Source of the DNA: Microcebus murinus
Taxonomy: Eukaryota; Chordata; Mammalia; Primates; Cheirogaleidae
Reading direction: 5' to 3'
Length of the DNA stretch: 64,000 bases
Assembly: GCF_040939455.1 (NCBI RefSeq)
Contig: NC_134108.1
Coordinates: 18,381,501-18,445,500, forward strand
The translations under genes and the position numbers were made by a program. The notes under the pieces are model-generated. The model saw nothing but the letters and a program-made list of their open reading frames with translations. It did not search any database and was not told the origin of the DNA. Of the stretch, positions 22,975 to 37,830 are shown one piece after another; the first letter of the stretch is position 1, and every line of letters begins with the position of its first letter.

Positions 22975-24674
22975 ACTTACACAGCATTAAAGTGAGTTTC
23001 TTTCAGACAGCACACAATTAGGTCTTGCTTTTATCTCCAGTCTGGCAATTTCTGCCTTTTATTGTTTAGTACTTTTACATTTATTATAATAATTGGTATG
23101 GTTGGATATAAATCAATCATTTCTTCATTTTTTTTCTGTCTGTCCCATCTGTTCTTTATTTACTTTTTCCTATTTTTCTGCCTTCCTTATTAGCATTCCA
23201 TTTTATTCTCAATAGTGGCTTACTAGATACACCTCTTTGTTTTGTTTTAGTGGTAGCTCTGTGGTTGATGATGTACACCACTAACTTGTTACAGTCTATA
23301 TTCAAATAATATTGTACTACTCTATATATAATGTAAGAACCCTACTCAATATCCTGCCATTTCACCCTCTTGTCCTTTGGATTATTGTTGTAATACATTT
23401 TACTTACACATGTTTTATGGCTTCTACCCCAACAATAAATTGTTATTAATTTTGCTTTAAACAGTCAATTATCTTTTTAAAAATAAGAAAAAAACATTAT
23501 TGTGTTTTATATTTACCCATACATTTATCATTTGTGGTTCTTTTCATTCCTTTATATAAATGCAAGTTTTTGTCTGTTATAATTTTCTTCTCGCTGAAGA
23601 ACTTTCTTTAACACTTACGGCAGTGCTGGCCTGAGACTATGATGTCTCTCAGGTTTTATTTATTTAAGAAAGTCTTTTATTAAGACAAAATAAAGGGAAA
23701 ACATTTATTTTGCCTTAATTTTCCAAAAACAATATTTTTACTTGGTCTGAAAGTTTAAGTTGACACTATGTATATTTTTTTTTCTTTCAGTGATTTATGC
23801 CATTTTATTGTCCAAGGGAATAGAATTCTAGGTTGAAATTTTTTTTTGTTTTCAGAACTTTAATGATATAATTTCTTTCTTTCCTCACATACAGTTTCTG
23901 ATGAGAAGTTTACTCTAATTATTTTCTTTCTTGTATGTTACCGGCCTTTTATTTTGGATATTAGTATTTTTCTTTTTATCAGCAGTTTTTAACAACTTAA
24001 TTATAATGTCTTTTTTGTGTTTATCTTGCTTGGGATATGTTGTTCTTTATGGATTTGGGTTTACATTTTCATTACACTTGAAAATTTAGCAGCCATTGTT
24101 TCTTTAGGTTGTTCTTTTGTTTTTGTTTTTCCTGACCTGCTTTTCTCTCCCAACCCTTTGGAGCTTCAGTTGCACTTATAATATACTCACTGATATTACT
24201 ATATAAAGTACTGAGAGTTTGCTCATTTCTTTTAGTTTTAGGGGCTTTTTTTCCTCTCTGTACTCCATTTGGCTGTTTCCTATTGCCATGTTTTTGAGTA
24301 CACTGATCTTTATTTGTATAATGTCTAATATGCCATTAATCCAATCTATTAACATATTCTTTCTTAGACATTTTATTTTTCATGTCTATAACTTGCATTT
24401 TGCATTTTTTCTATTTTAATTTTTCTTTTCATTATATTTATGTTTACTATTGCATCTTTTAGTATGTATTTATAAAAGGTGCTTTTTAATGTCCTTGACT
24501 GCTAATTCCAGCATCAATGTAATTTTTGGAACTATTTCTATTGCTTGGTTTTCTTCCCGATAATGTGTCACATTCCCACTTTGTCACTTGTCTTTAAATT
24601 TTTGACCAAGTACTAGACATTGTATACATTAAGGCATATAGTGCTGGATTTCTCTTCCTTTCTTTCTCTCTCAG

Positions 24675-24756
<82 letters not shown>

Positions 24757-24831
24757 TTCCTTCCTTCCTTCCTTCCTTCCTTCCTTCCTTCCTTCCTTCC
24801 TTCCTTCCTTCCTTCCTTCCTTCCTTCCTTC

Positions 24832-24881
<50 letters not shown>

Positions 24882-25440
24882 GTTAGACTCTATTCTTGAA
24901 GACGGTTATATTACTTATGGCTCAGTTTGCTCCTTTTTGAGCTTTGTTTTTAATCTTTTAGAACAAGTCTAAAATAGTTTCTGGTTTAGGGATAGTTTAG
25001 CCTCGATATTAAGGTACGACCATTCAAGAATCTTTAGTTAATTCCTTGTGTATTCAACAAGATATCTCTGCTCTGGCTGGTGGAAACTGGGACAACTTCT
25101 GGCTCAACTCCTTAGCAGTTTTTCTTTACCTGGACTTTTGAATTTCAGTCTGCTCACATGCAGATTGATATCCAATCAAAGGCACAAGGGAACTCTTACG
25201 CTAATTTCTGAGACTCTTTTTGTGCATAGATCCACCTTCATTCTCCTTTACTCTGCACTGCAAATTCTAAGTGCCTTCGTCTTCCAAAACTCTGATTCTG
25301 TCTTCTTAAATTAGCAAGATGGGCAAGCTCTATTTACCTTCTCTCTTACTGAACAACAATCAGGGAATTGCCTCCAAGGCAGAAAGCCTGAGTGATTTTA
25401 GGGTTCACCTTGTTTACTTCACTTCCATGAGATCAAGGTC
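22975..25440 (-). mobile_element. Old L1-type LINE remnant, antisense
   Basis: Long collinear agreement with a remembered old L1M/HAL1-type sequence in antisense: 'gtcttgcttttatctcc', 'tctgccttttattgtttagtac', 'caataaattgttattaattttgc', 'ggaatagaattctaggttg', 'cagcagtttttaacaactt', and 'aatgtctaatatgccattaatcc'. Broken into at 24675-24881 by tetranucleotide repeats. Subfamily uncertain. Confidence 0.6.
24675..24881. repeat. (CTTT)n(CCTT)n(CTTT)n mirror-arranged microsatellite
   Basis: About 207 bp of pure pyrimidine: cttt units to about 24752, cctt units to about 24832, then cttt again to 24881. Confidence 0.95.
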
Positions 25441-27639
25441 ATGTACTGTTTTCTAATGTCTGAACAAGGTTGTTTCATACATTTTATCAAGATTTCTTGT
25501 TGTTTATAGCAGAAGGCTAAGTTTGGACTCTGTTAATTCCTCATGTCTAGGAGCGGAAGTCCCTCTCTAACATGTTAAAAATGATCAAATATTCCCACAG
25601 GTAAAGTCAGAAATTAAACTATAAATATTGCTATACTTTAAAATAATAGAAACCCTAGCATTCATGAAAACAAAATTGTCTTCTTGCAGATCAGGTTGAA
25701 TTTTATACCACTATTTTAGAATGACAAAGATTAAATGACAGAATATTTTCAGCAAATATAAAAGGTTTTCCTTTTTTTTTTCTTTTACTCTCAACTTTTA
25801 AAAGTAGAATCAAATTAAGTCTTTTTTGAAAAAAAATTCACATTTATCCTCAGAATAGGCATGGGAGATTTAAATTCCAAATGATATATTTTTATATGAC
25901 ATGAGAAAAATTAAATTAATAAATAAAACATACTTTCTTATTTTAATTAGGATAAGCAATACACTAAGAGCCATTACAAAATATTGCATGTCACCTCAAC
26001 CAGCTTTATCTTTTTCTATCCCTATAAAATTAGTACTATTAGTTAAGCAAATTCAAAAGATGGTAACACTAAGCAAATTTACTTATGCCAATACTGGTGA
26101 AAATAGATTCTGTGTTAAATACTATAAAGTACTTAACATTAGCTTCTGACTGACTGAATAAATGAATGAATAATTTAACTTATATCTTTAATACAGTATG
26201 AAAAATGGAGATGCTTAAATGCAGTTATTTTTTTTATCACTCCTTTATATTGCTACCAGGTATGGGTACCAGTATGCAATGCTTATAGTACAGGATTTAT
26301 CTTTTCTATCTTCACAGCCACCCCTCTAAACTCAGACTTTTTAACATCACACCTAAATCATCATCCCTGCCTGCTGATCATATAATAACATGCTCATGAT
26401 ATTTTTCTTACTCCAGAGTAACATGCACGGAGCTGCCAAGATCATCTGAATGACCTGTGGGTGACTCAAAGGAAAGGACCATGCCACACTTTCAGTGATT
26501 TCAGAACATTGTGGTCAAGGTGCAGAAATACACCAAGAACACAGAGAAGAAAGCCAATGAATGAGTGTTGAATTAAATATTTTTAAAAAATGTAATTAGG
26601 CCACTCAAAAAACTTTGGTGTCTCCCTATTCAAAATACCCTTGAAATATAGGCTCTTTAGTCAGGCATTCACTTAGGCACTAGCCCTTGTTTCTGCACCT
26701 AACTTCATCTGTTATTAAATTCATACATAAGTCTGCCAAACAAGAAAGAGCAGCCTCTGTGCTAGAATGCACATTAACTTTTATTTAAAATGTTGTCTTT
26801 CCTCCATCAGTCCATCTATAACACTACTTTCAAGACAAGACACAAAAGTCACATGTTCTAGCAAGTGTTCCTGGAGCGGTGAGCCCTTCAAACTATTACC
26901 TTAATTGGAACTCTCTAATAATTAAAATATAGTATGGTTAACTTCTGTCCTCAATTGTTTCACATATATGTGGTAGATATGTTTCATTCACACACAGGCT
27001 CTTTTTTTTTTTAATCCTTAGGTTATTATCTCTTATTTCTGTTCTAATCTCTCCCAAGATCACAAATGCTGTTTTCATTATTTTTATTTTTATCATAGTA
27101 ACTGATATTTTTTCGTATGAAGTATACACTTAATAAATGAATAAAATATTGTTTACTTTTTGTCATACTAAAACATTTTTTATGACAGCTCTGAGTCATG
27201 GCAAAAGTTTTGATATTTCACTGAAACTTGCCTAGAAGGACTAAGGCTTTTAAAGATGCAGGCTCTTCGTACATCCATTGTACATGGTGCTATGTTTGTT
27301 AGTCAGATTAGGTGACTTGCTGCTATACACAATGGTATGGGTCACTTCTATCCATATATACACTGTGTGAATCTCAAAGCATTTACACCATAGGAAATCA
27401 AGCATTCACTCTGTATCTAAGTTTCTGAAGTAACTTAAAAATATTTTTTTTTAAATTAAGGTTTTCTTTAGAGAATGAATAAAAGAAAGCAAAAGTGTTA
27501 AGAGAACATAATGGTGGAAAAGTAACTGAATAAAAGAAAACATAAATTTTTAAGCTACAAATAATAAAGAAATTGGTTTTACTCTAATTAGAACTGTAGG
27601 AGAATCAGCTATAAGAGAGAAGAGCTAGATGCATGGTCT

Positions 27640-27830
27640 CCCCACAGCTCCTTACACCCTGTCTTAGAACTTGGGCAACAATAGTCTCCAATTGGTGATA
27701 TGTTTTTCCCCCAGCTACACTATGAGTTCCTGAAAAGAAGGGGTCACATTTAAGTTTCTTTTGCATTCACAGTCCTAACACAGTTCTTGGCACATATTAA
27801 TTACTCAATAATGTATGTGGATGAGAGGAA
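27640..27830 (+). repeat. L2 3' end relic
   Basis: 'actatgagttcctgaaaagaaggggtcac', 'agtcctaacacagttcttggcacatatt', 'attactcaataatgtatg' follow the L2 3' end pattern. Confidence 0.55.
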
Positions 27831-28029
27831 GGAAATAATATAGAATATTAGATGAACAGAAGAAATGGAAATAAAGAATTCAACTGGAATAAAAAAAAAA
27901 GAGGGAATTAAAGAGAGCCATATAGAATTAAATAAAAATATCAACATAAGGAAATTCCTACTTCATAATTTAGTACAGAGAAAATATAATGAAAAGAGGT
28001 TAAGAACATAAAATAATCACAAAAATGGA

Positions 28030-28190
28030 GATATATTGAGCCCAGCTGTGTACTAGGCACTCTACATAGGATTGCACTAACCTTCACAACTACCCCAGCA
28101 GTGGGGTTGATTATGTACATTTTTCAAAAGAAGAAACAGCTATAAAGAAGCTCAACACCTGTGCAAGCCTCAGTCAGGTTATCTCTAGTT
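28030..28190 (+). repeat. MIR relic
   Basis: 'gtgtactaggcactctacat' and 'aaccttcacaactaccccagcagtggg' match MIR. Confidence 0.5.
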
Positions 28191-28289
28191 ATTTCCAAGA
28201 GCGAGGCTCTTCCTAGTGCAACGGTGGTGGCCAGGATGATGGGGTTACTCTGAGAACCAAAATTCTATCTCAGAGATTGGCAGATATAT

Positions 28290-29000
28290 AGTCAATGAAT
28301 CAATCTTTTTTAGTGGCCCACTGTGCCAGATAGATGCTATGCCTAGGGATAAATAAATGAAAAGACCTGAACATTGAAGTTAAGGAGCTTAAAAACATCT
28401 AACATAGGATGCTAAGTATACTGCTAAAAGGGGAAACAAATTCCTGTGCAGAGCTATTCAATGATTCACTCATCCTTTCACTCATCCATTCATCCATCTA
28501 TTCATCCACAATATGCCTTTGAGTGCCTACAGTGTGTCAGATACTATGTCTAGGCCAGAAATAATCAATAAACAAAACAAAAACAAGCATTCTCATGTGT
28601 GAGGAGCTGTCATTCCAGGAGAAGTCTTTGGAGAAAAATAAAGCAAGAAAGGGAAATAGGGCTCAGGGTAGGGACTGAGGTGAGGCAAGGGAAGCACCTA
28701 GGGACCAAATCTAAAATGACACTCTCCCTCAGGGATGTGCAAGTCCTCACCTGAACTTGCATGGCCTTGACAGTGACCACCTTTTTGAAATCTATGCCAT
28801 CTGTACCTCACTTGCCTTACCCTGGTCCCAGCCCTGGCAGGAAGGCACCTGGAATTTTGCATATGGTGCTCAGGTCAAGTCTCACTAAGATGTCGCCATT
28901 TGAGTAAAAATTTGAGGGAGGGAAGGGGCAGAAGCCCTGAATATATGTGGATGAGTGTTCCAGGCGGAGGGAAGAGCTAGGGCAAAGGCTGGATAGGAGG
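28290..29000 (+). mobile_element. L2 fragment with foreign middle
   Basis: 'ttcatccatctattcatcc', 'gagtgcctacagtgtgtcagatac', 'gaggagctgtcattccagg' and, after a gap of unassigned sequence, 'gtgttccaggcggagggaag' are consecutive L2 landmarks. Confidence 0.55.
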
Positions 29001-29820
29001 GGTACCATCCCCTGCATATTCCTACTTTTGCCTTCCTCCTCTACTTTTCTATATGTGCATTATACTTCATAAACATATCCTGTGATTCACAGCAGTCCCC
29101 ACTGGGACCTGTCCCTGAAAGTGGTAGACAGGCTGGGTCTGAAGCTACCGTGATCACCAAAAAGTTCAGTAACCAGGAAACCAGCGCAGATAGGGCCAAA
29201 ATGGGAGAGATAAAGGTGTGGGTATGACTCAGAGTGCTTGTGGGTAAACTAATAATATTAATACTTGAGTAGAATTTTTTGTTATGATCAATGTTTGCAA
29301 AGTTTCTTCCTCATTCAGAGATACTATAGTAATTTCATTTTTCTTTCACATGCACAGTAAGATACAAAAGATAATATTTGGTTTTAATTATTTTTTCAAA
29401 ATTTTAGCCAATATTTTTAGTAGCAAGGGCAGATCACATCATCACTATGTAATTACAGGCTTCTCAGATACAGGATTTTTTGATATGGCTGTGAGCAATT
29501 TATATTCAGAACCTGCCATCCTGCTGTGGAACTGAGGAGATGTTACATAATGCAGGAACAGAATCACTCTTTCACTGGTTGCCAGAATGGTTACATTAAC
29601 TGTAAACAATTTAAATGGTTAGTTTGTTTGAGACACAAAAAAAGAAAGCTAGGGTGGATGGGATAGTTATGGTTAAGGACGTTATTGTTAACTTTCTTAG
29701 CTGATTTCATGATTATGTGAGAATTGTCTTTATTCTTAGACGATGTAAGCTGAGGCATTAAGGTATGAAGTTTCATGATATTTGTACCTTACTTTCAAAT
29801 GGTTCAAAAAAGGACATGGG

Positions 29821-29840
29821 GGAGAGAGAGAAAGTGAGAG

Positions 29841-29905
<65 letters not shown>

Positions 29906-29921
29906 GAGAGAGAGAGAAAGG
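29821..29921 (+). repeat. (GA)n microsatellite
   Basis: About 100 bp of ga repeats with rare interruptions. Confidence 0.95.
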
Positions 29922-31142
29922 GAGGTAAGAATGGAGGGAGAGAAGAGAAGAAATGTGGTAAAAGACTTACAATTTTTGAATGGTGTTGGTGGATACATGG
30001 GTGACTATTGTACCAGTATTTAATATTTTCTTTTATGTTGAAAATGAGAATAAATAAGGGAAGTCTTTATTAACTAGATCAAAGTTATAAGAAAATAAGG
30101 AGATAATTGAACAAGAATAAAAATACTCATTACAGATATGAGAAGTGTTCAAAAATAATCCACAGTAGGCACAAAATGGCAAAAAAAAAAAATAAATTTT
30201 TTTTCCAAAGCTACAGCCAGGTCGGGCTGGAAGAGCTGGGTTGTGAAGCCAAGGTAATGATGTGCCAGGGAAAACCAGGGAGTAATCAGATAATGAGGAC
30301 TGTTTCCATAATAGGAGATTCTGAGATCAATTTCAGTCTAAAACAATTCTCCTGTAATCAATTTCACAACAAAATTCTTCCTCCGACTGCCATTGAGGGA
30401 AGTAAACATATTCAGGAAATTTTGAAGCACATGCATTGGAGGAGAATGAAACTATTTCTAAATTCTATGGCCTAATCTATAAAAATAAAAATAGCTAGAA
30501 GTGTAAAGAAGTATAGCCACGAAGTGGTACACTTTGAACTCTGAACCTGGAGCAACTGCAGATGGAAAAGTTGAGAATACAATGGTGAGTCCAGCATGAT
30601 CCACAATGTGACCTAGAAGCAAATCAGCAGAGGATCTACTCAGATGCAGTGTGAGAGTAGGGAGAGTGGGAGAGGAAACAGGGAGATTGTACTCACAACA
30701 CCATTTTCCCTGTGCTTTGAGACTTCCCCATTTTCTCAGCCCTCTAATCACAGGCACTGTGGTCAAAAGCCACTACCTCATCAGGTAGTAGATCTTACCA
30801 GGAAATGCATAATAGCATACCTTTGGTTATTTTATATTTTGATGGACATATTGCAATGTTTCCATCATTGCAAAAAGAATGGAATGATAATGCTTTTCAA
30901 AATTCATCTAGCTGATTTCACAGAATACAAGTTTCATATTCTATCACATTATTGAAGCTGTTTTTCCACCTGAGGACATTAAACTGTAATACTGACAGGT
31001 GTGTTATGACCTGCAGTAGGAAGATTATAATGTGCCTGCATTCTCTTTTCAACTTTGCTACTGGATAGCATGGACTGAAGATATATCCATTTCCTTTAGC
31101 CATTTCTGTATAAAGCAATAGAGAAAATTGGTAGCAAACAGT

Positions 31143-31148
<6 letters not shown>

Positions 31149-31190
<42 letters not shown>
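31149..31190 (+). repeat. (CA)n microsatellite
   Basis: About 21 ca units. Confidence 0.95.
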
Positions 31191-31192
<2 letters not shown>

Positions 31193-32749
31193 CTATGTAC
31201 ACACATGCCCATACATGCACATATATACATATATTCTAGAGTTATCAATTTTATCCTTATCACATCCCTTTTCTCATTATTAGGAAAGGTAGGGTGGTAC
31301 TGATTGTGTGAGAATTTTGGTCAAGAATGAGTATCCAATCTTCCAGACACAGCATCTGTGACAGAATAATGCTGAAATTGGGCTAAATAAATAACTGTAA
31401 ATATACAGAACTCTTTGAGGAGCAGGAAAATATACAGAGAAAAAGGAAAATGATATTAAAGTAAAGGAACTAAGGAAAGACTTATTTAATAGCTCACTTT
31501 ACAAGGATTATCTTAGGTTTCTAAAGATGACAAATGTTCTGGAATCTGAAAACCTAACCCTAATCTCTGCAGAGCCTTGAAGATACATGATCTAAAACAA
31601 CTTGATCTAAAACTTACTTTTTAATTAATGACATACATTGAAAGGTGATGTGTCGAGGTGAAAATGAATATTAGCAATTATGATTTTTTTAAAAGGATAG
31701 TATTAGAAATCATAAATCTTCTCCATCGGCAACTTCTCTCAACTAGCTGTACCTACCAACAGGAAAAGCCAGAGACAAACTCCTCCGGTGGCATTACATA
31801 TTATTAATAATGACCATAACATAAACCCAGGCACACATAAAGTTCCAATTAGAGGAAAATATAAATGGTTTCCTATTGGACTGCCTTAGCTTCTTTCCAT
31901 CTTTGAGGCTACCTTAGATCATAGTGAGAATGATCATGTCCCCTTAACTTTGATACTCAACAAATCTGTTCTTTGGCCTCTTTGCTCAACCATAGAAAAA
32001 TCAAAGTGACACAGGAGGCTAAAGCTGAGCAAAGGGCTCTCAAGAGGTTTAAATTAAGCAGTCTTCTGGGGGCTACACTTCTAATGCCTTTGAATCTAGA
32101 CTTTCAGTTCTGATAGAAAATTCCAGTAAATAAAATGAAATCAGTCTTATCACATGAATGGAAATAGGTAACCCAATTCTGAAATTTATAATTTGTAAGA
32201 TATGTGTAACAGGGCTTTGTTCTACATATATAAGATATCATTTTCTGTATGGCAACAGGGGATGTGTAAATAAGGAAGTATTTGTGATACATTCCATATT
32301 CACCAATTCCTCCAAAACTCTGCTGTGACTGGCTGGATGAGGATGGACGTAATGATCACCACCACTCTCCCACCTCAACCTCACAATCCCAAACCAACAT
32401 CTTGGAGAAAAGAATCCAAAGGCAAGCTTCAGTGAAAAAAAGACAGAGAAGAGAGAAGAGGAGGAGAAAGGAGGAAGAAAGAACAGGAGGCCAATGACAG
32501 TAAGCTCCAGGATCCTTCCCATGGCTTCTCTGTGGGAAGGCCTCTAATACACTCTTGCAACCTCTTTTGTAAGTATTGTTCCCTTTATTCTAGATTCTGT
32601 CCCCCAAGAATGTTTAAGATTGATCACTATTTATGACTTTATTGTGAACTATTGGAAATATAAGTCTTTGACATTGAAAGTTGCAATTGTAGGAAATACG
32701 CCAGTTCACGGAATGAAAGACAGTTGAACAACATGTGTCAGTGGGATGA

Positions 32750-32970
32750 TAACAGCTTTGGGTTGGCTCCTAGCCCAGCTTTGGCACTTTCTAGCTAAGA
32801 GAGCTTGGGGGCAAGTGATTTAATCCCTCTGGATTTCAGATCCCTCATCTTTAAAATGAGGGTGATAATACCTACTTTAAAAGGGTTGTTTCAAGGAGTA
32901 ATTGAAATGCTGTCTGTAAAGCAGCTGTGGTCCTTGCATAAGGACATGCTTGGCAAATGTTAGTCTGTGT
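32750..32970 (+). repeat. MIR element, fairly complete
   Basis: 'cctagcccagctttggcac', 'agcttgggggcaagtgattt', 'ctcatctttaaaatgagggtgataatacctac' and 'gctgtctgtaaagc' follow MIR in order. Confidence 0.65.
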
Positions 32971-35900
32971 CTCTGTTCCCACCCTGCTCCTTCCTTCCTT
33001 CCTTTCCCTTCTGTCACCTTCCCACCCCTTCTTACTCCTTTCCTGTCTTTCACTACAACAAAGAAAATAGCAGCATGTTCCATGTGTGAAACCAACACAC
33101 GCGTCAGGCCCTTGCTGTTTGCTTGCATGACACTGTCCACATTTCATGTGCTGCCTCAGACTCTCCTTGGCCTCACCTGTGACTTAGGGCCGTTGGCTAC
33201 CAGCTACTGGAGAGTTCTGGACACTGCTGCCACCACCACCCTGAGGTGGTTGCTTTGTCCTCTGGCATCTCCAGCTGTTTCTCCCTTCCTTGTCAAAAGT
33301 GCTGGGCTCCAGAACTGCCTCTACAGGGCTCACCATAGCCAAAGCCCAGACCAGACCACAGGGAACCCATGGGGCTTTCAATCCTCACACTGCTTCCAGA
33401 ATCGGAAGGAGCACTGTGTAACAGGACATGGACTGTGGCTTCCCCAGTAGCTGCCTAAAGGGATTAGGTGATATAACTCACTGTGAACATAAACTGTGAC
33501 CACAGGAAGTGAAAAATAGCATGGTGTGGGTCCATTCATTCCTTTCCCTTCCTTGCTCCAACTGTCCGAAGAGCCCATCCAGACATCTCTGCACGGCCAA
33601 GCGACTACTTGGGAAAGCAGGGTCCTACTCAATAACATGTCACCTTGTTTTGTTTTACTTTGGTTTTTTCCCCCTTGTTCTTCTATGTCTCACTCCTCCT
33701 TCCCTCTCACTCTTGTTTTTCTGGGAATGAATGTCCCAATATTGCATTAGCAGTTAAGCTTTGCCTAGTGTTTTGGGGTTAAGGGAACCTCAGCTAAGAT
33801 ACTTGTGAACTGCATTTTCCAAGATTGCTCACCAACTGGCTTCTGGATAGGTTTGGCAAAACAGAGCAAACTAATGAGAGATGGAAGAGAAGGAGAAAAG
33901 AGCAGACAACCCCCCCCCCAACTTCAGGGGCTATCTCAGGCAGTGGCTGACTTCTCCCTGGGTCGCTCTGGCCCTGGAGTGGGAATCGATTACTGCTGTG
34001 GCTCATGTTTGTGTTGCCTCAATATCCCTTTTCACTTGTATAACCAATTTCTTCTACTAAATTTCCCCTATGGAACCACCTGACATGGGCTCTTGTTTTC
34101 CTGACTGGACCCTAGTGTAACATATAACAAAAAAAGGATTATCTTATTCACCTTGTTTGTGGGATGACTGAAGTCATTCTCTGCCTCCATAAGACAGTAT
34201 CTTTATAAGCTATATTAATATATCTAAAAATCATCAACAAGAAAACTGGGCTTTTAGCTATAAAACTATCCTAAGAAAGTTTTATAGGTTAACAGAAAAG
34301 ACATCAAATTATTATTTTAGCATTGTAAATGACATTTGATATTCAAAAAGAACAGTCCTATTTTAAAAGTTGTATTTCCCAGTTGAAATAAGCGTGTGTC
34401 CTACAATCACCTTGTAAGCTGCCTCTCTCCCCATCTTCGCAGTGGCTACTGAGATCTGGCTCTCTGCATCCTGGGCCTGGTAGGTGGCAAATTAGTAATC
34501 TAAGAATGTGCATGCCATTATTTGTTAAATGGGATTCAAATTTCATTTGTTTCCATACCTCCCAAGGCGCTGATGGGAAACAAACAAACATCTCCCCTCA
34601 CTGCCACTCCAGGTGCTATTGAGAACAGGTACATTTTCCTCCTACAGCGTACATAATATTTCTAAAATTTGTCCCTGAGTGCTTTGCATTTATAGTGAGT
34701 TTTCTGCAACGGCTCTGCAATGGTGTCTGGGATCTCCTTTGATAACACTACATGAGCATAACACAAACATGATGCCAGAAATACTTCAATATCTAGGTAT
34801 AGAAATATATGCAGACAACCTTGCCTCTGAATTGGGAAGAACAAAGGAGTCTCTTCTGGAATGTATAAACATAATACACATGGTGTGTGAGCACCAATCT
34901 TGGACTGCCAGCAGTCAGAGTAACAGGAGGGAATTGTAAAGGGAACTGGAGTGCAGTGAATCCTTGGAATAATTTGTTTATTCCTGACAGTTTTTTTTCT
35001 TATACCCTGCAACTTTACATGTCCACAAACTGTTTCAAAGTGGTTGTCTACACAGCAAATTCAATGCTACATCCACACTGGAATGGATACGAAACTGAAA
35101 AAACATACGACATCATTTGGGTGGCAGAAGCTCATGAGCTCAGGGCTTCTGTGTTCTCTCACTGTATGATTCAGTCTACAGATGTCTGGATTTTCCCACC
35201 ATCCAGAAAAGATGCTGCAACCAGAATGCATTAGTCTGGCAAGGAGCAGTATGGGACCTCTGGATTTCAGAGGACATAGTCCACAACACCAATCAGCTTC
35301 ATGTGGAAGTATTCCATCTGGACAGGAATCAGAAATGGATTCTTAGCAAAAAGCAGGACTATCAGACTGTCCATGTGTACTGGTTTGGATGGAGCCATTC
35401 TTATATTACTGAAATACTTGTGCACTCATTGGAAGCTAGCGTGTCTCCATGTCCCCGGAATGCCCCACACTACCCCAGCCATGTAGGACAGCTGGGCCAA
35501 ATCTCCCTACGATCCACTAACTTGAGGATTTTTCATGGCCATGGCAGGAGGCCTGCAGCACCCTGTCAGAGCACTAGAATAGAGTCCATTCTGACTGGCT
35601 GGTTGTCATGACAATTATCAAATATTTTTAATATACCATTCTGCAGAGAAGGCATATGGTATTTAAAACCAGGGTGAATCATCTCAGAAGTTTGTTTCTT
35701 CTTCCAAGTGGTTGGAGTCACGGAGAGTCTGAGTCCACCAAGACAGATCTTCTCTGCTGCCAAAAGATGTTGCTGGTTCCAAATCTCTCACTTTTTTTAA
35801 TCAGTTGAGATAAGGGTTTTTCCAGCCTCCATATTAAACATTCTTGCCCTCAAGACCACTAAGTGCATTTCTCAGGGCATCTCCCCTGTATGGGTGGCTC

Positions 35901-36818
35901 TGTGGCTCCTATGCAGAGAGAATGTCACACCAGTCTGGCAGCACATAGGGGGGCGGGGGGAGAGGTGCAGAGCCTCACGCACAATCTCCTCCAGTTTCAG
36001 CTGTGCTGTGTGACATTTACATGATAGCCTGTCTGTTCCCTGAGATGAATCACAGAAAATTAGAGATGGGAAAGACCTATTAGGTCATCTAATCCATACC
36101 CATGCCAGCTCCATGCTCTATTTCCTAGTGCATCATCCACTTTGGTTTTAAATAGCATGGGAAGCAGAGTGTGGCTTCGATGCCTTCTTCACTGAGAATT
36201 CTCTCTGGTACATCTAGCCAAGGACTTAATATTTGATGTCTTATTTACTCTAGTTTTGTACATACAGTAACGTCATGGTTACTCACTTGCCCCACCTCAC
36301 TCCCCTAAAAAAGCTGCTGAAAATAATTAAAAAGTAGAGACTCTCTCTTGGCTTGAAAAAAATATCAGTTTCAGGAGAATAAAAGGGCTTAGTGGAGCAA
36401 AGGAAAATGATAATCAGAGCTTCTATGTCACCTAATTTCAACTTCTGGTATTTTAGTTATATGCTTATTTAGCATTGTTCAGCTTTTGCTTTCTTTAACA
36501 ATAGCTAGAACTGTGACTAAGCAGTATTATTGGTTTTGGTTTCCACATTTACTTCTGTTTCAATTTTTAATTTGATTATTCATCCCCTTGCTGCCTATAT
36601 CGTATTTAAGGTCTCAGCCCATCAGTGCTGTTCAAATAAAAACTATTCCAAGTATTCTAATAGTTTACTCACTCTATTTCCTAATCTTTCTTTGTCTTTC
36701 AGTTTTAGCCAAACACAAGAGCAAAGACAGGAAGTCCGGTACACCCTTTCTGGACAGTCTTGTTTTTAAAAAATGCCTGTGTTTTTCCTTACTAATGCCC
36801 AGGAGGTAGACCTCCTCA

Positions 36819-37145
<327 letters not shown>

Positions 37146-37773
37146 CTATTGCCAATATTTTACTTTATTTCTAAGCTTCTTCTGATTTTCTAGAACATGT
37201 ATTCCATTCTTCGGTCTCTGTGTATCATCCATACTTGCCAACAAATATATTAGTCTTGTACTTTTCTCTCTGTTTATGCTCCAGAAAAAGTAATTCTGTA
37301 TGTGTGGAATTGATCATCTTCTTCAAATCATTATTCACTAAGTTATTTTTGAACAAGTAACAATCAATGAGAACATTAATTTATTTATTTGATTACTTTA
37401 ATCCAAATTTCTTTTTCACATTCAGTTGCCATTTTCTTTGCACTGGATTAAAAGAAATGAGTTTTATAAAGTCTGGAACCTTTTTAAGGTGATAATAGAG
37501 CAAGAAATCTGAGAAAGGCTTTAATTAGTAAGGATGTGGGAGATTTAATGTCTTGTGCATTGACATTTAAACGAATCTCTTCCCTGATTAGGACAAATAT
37601 TTTTGAAACCAAATAATTGGTGTCAGTCATTTCATTAATTTCAAATGCTGGAATGCTACACAATGGCAAAATCTTCATTTAGAACTCTTCACTACAGTAA
37701 TTGTTTCACTATATATGTACATTAATAGTATACCAAAATCATGTTGCACACCATATATATACACACATAACAC

Positions 37774-37777
<4 letters not shown>

Positions 37778-37816
<39 letters not shown>
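37778..37816. repeat. (TA)n microsatellite
   Basis: Uninterrupted ta repeat with mixed ca/ta units to its left. Confidence 0.95.
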
Positions 37817-37820
<4 letters not shown>

Positions 37821-37830
37821 ACATATATAT

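Noticed and set aside
24620..24886. 88-codon FLSFF-rich open frame
   Set aside because: Translation of the (CTTT)/(CCTT) microsatellite.
33780..34120. Possible LTR 3' end ('ttcctgactggaccctag')
   Set aside because: The ending looks familiar but no start or family could be assigned.
36030..36240. Possible CR1/L3-type relic ('agacctattaggtcatctaatcc')
   Set aside because: Only one short motif fits; too weak to list as a feature.
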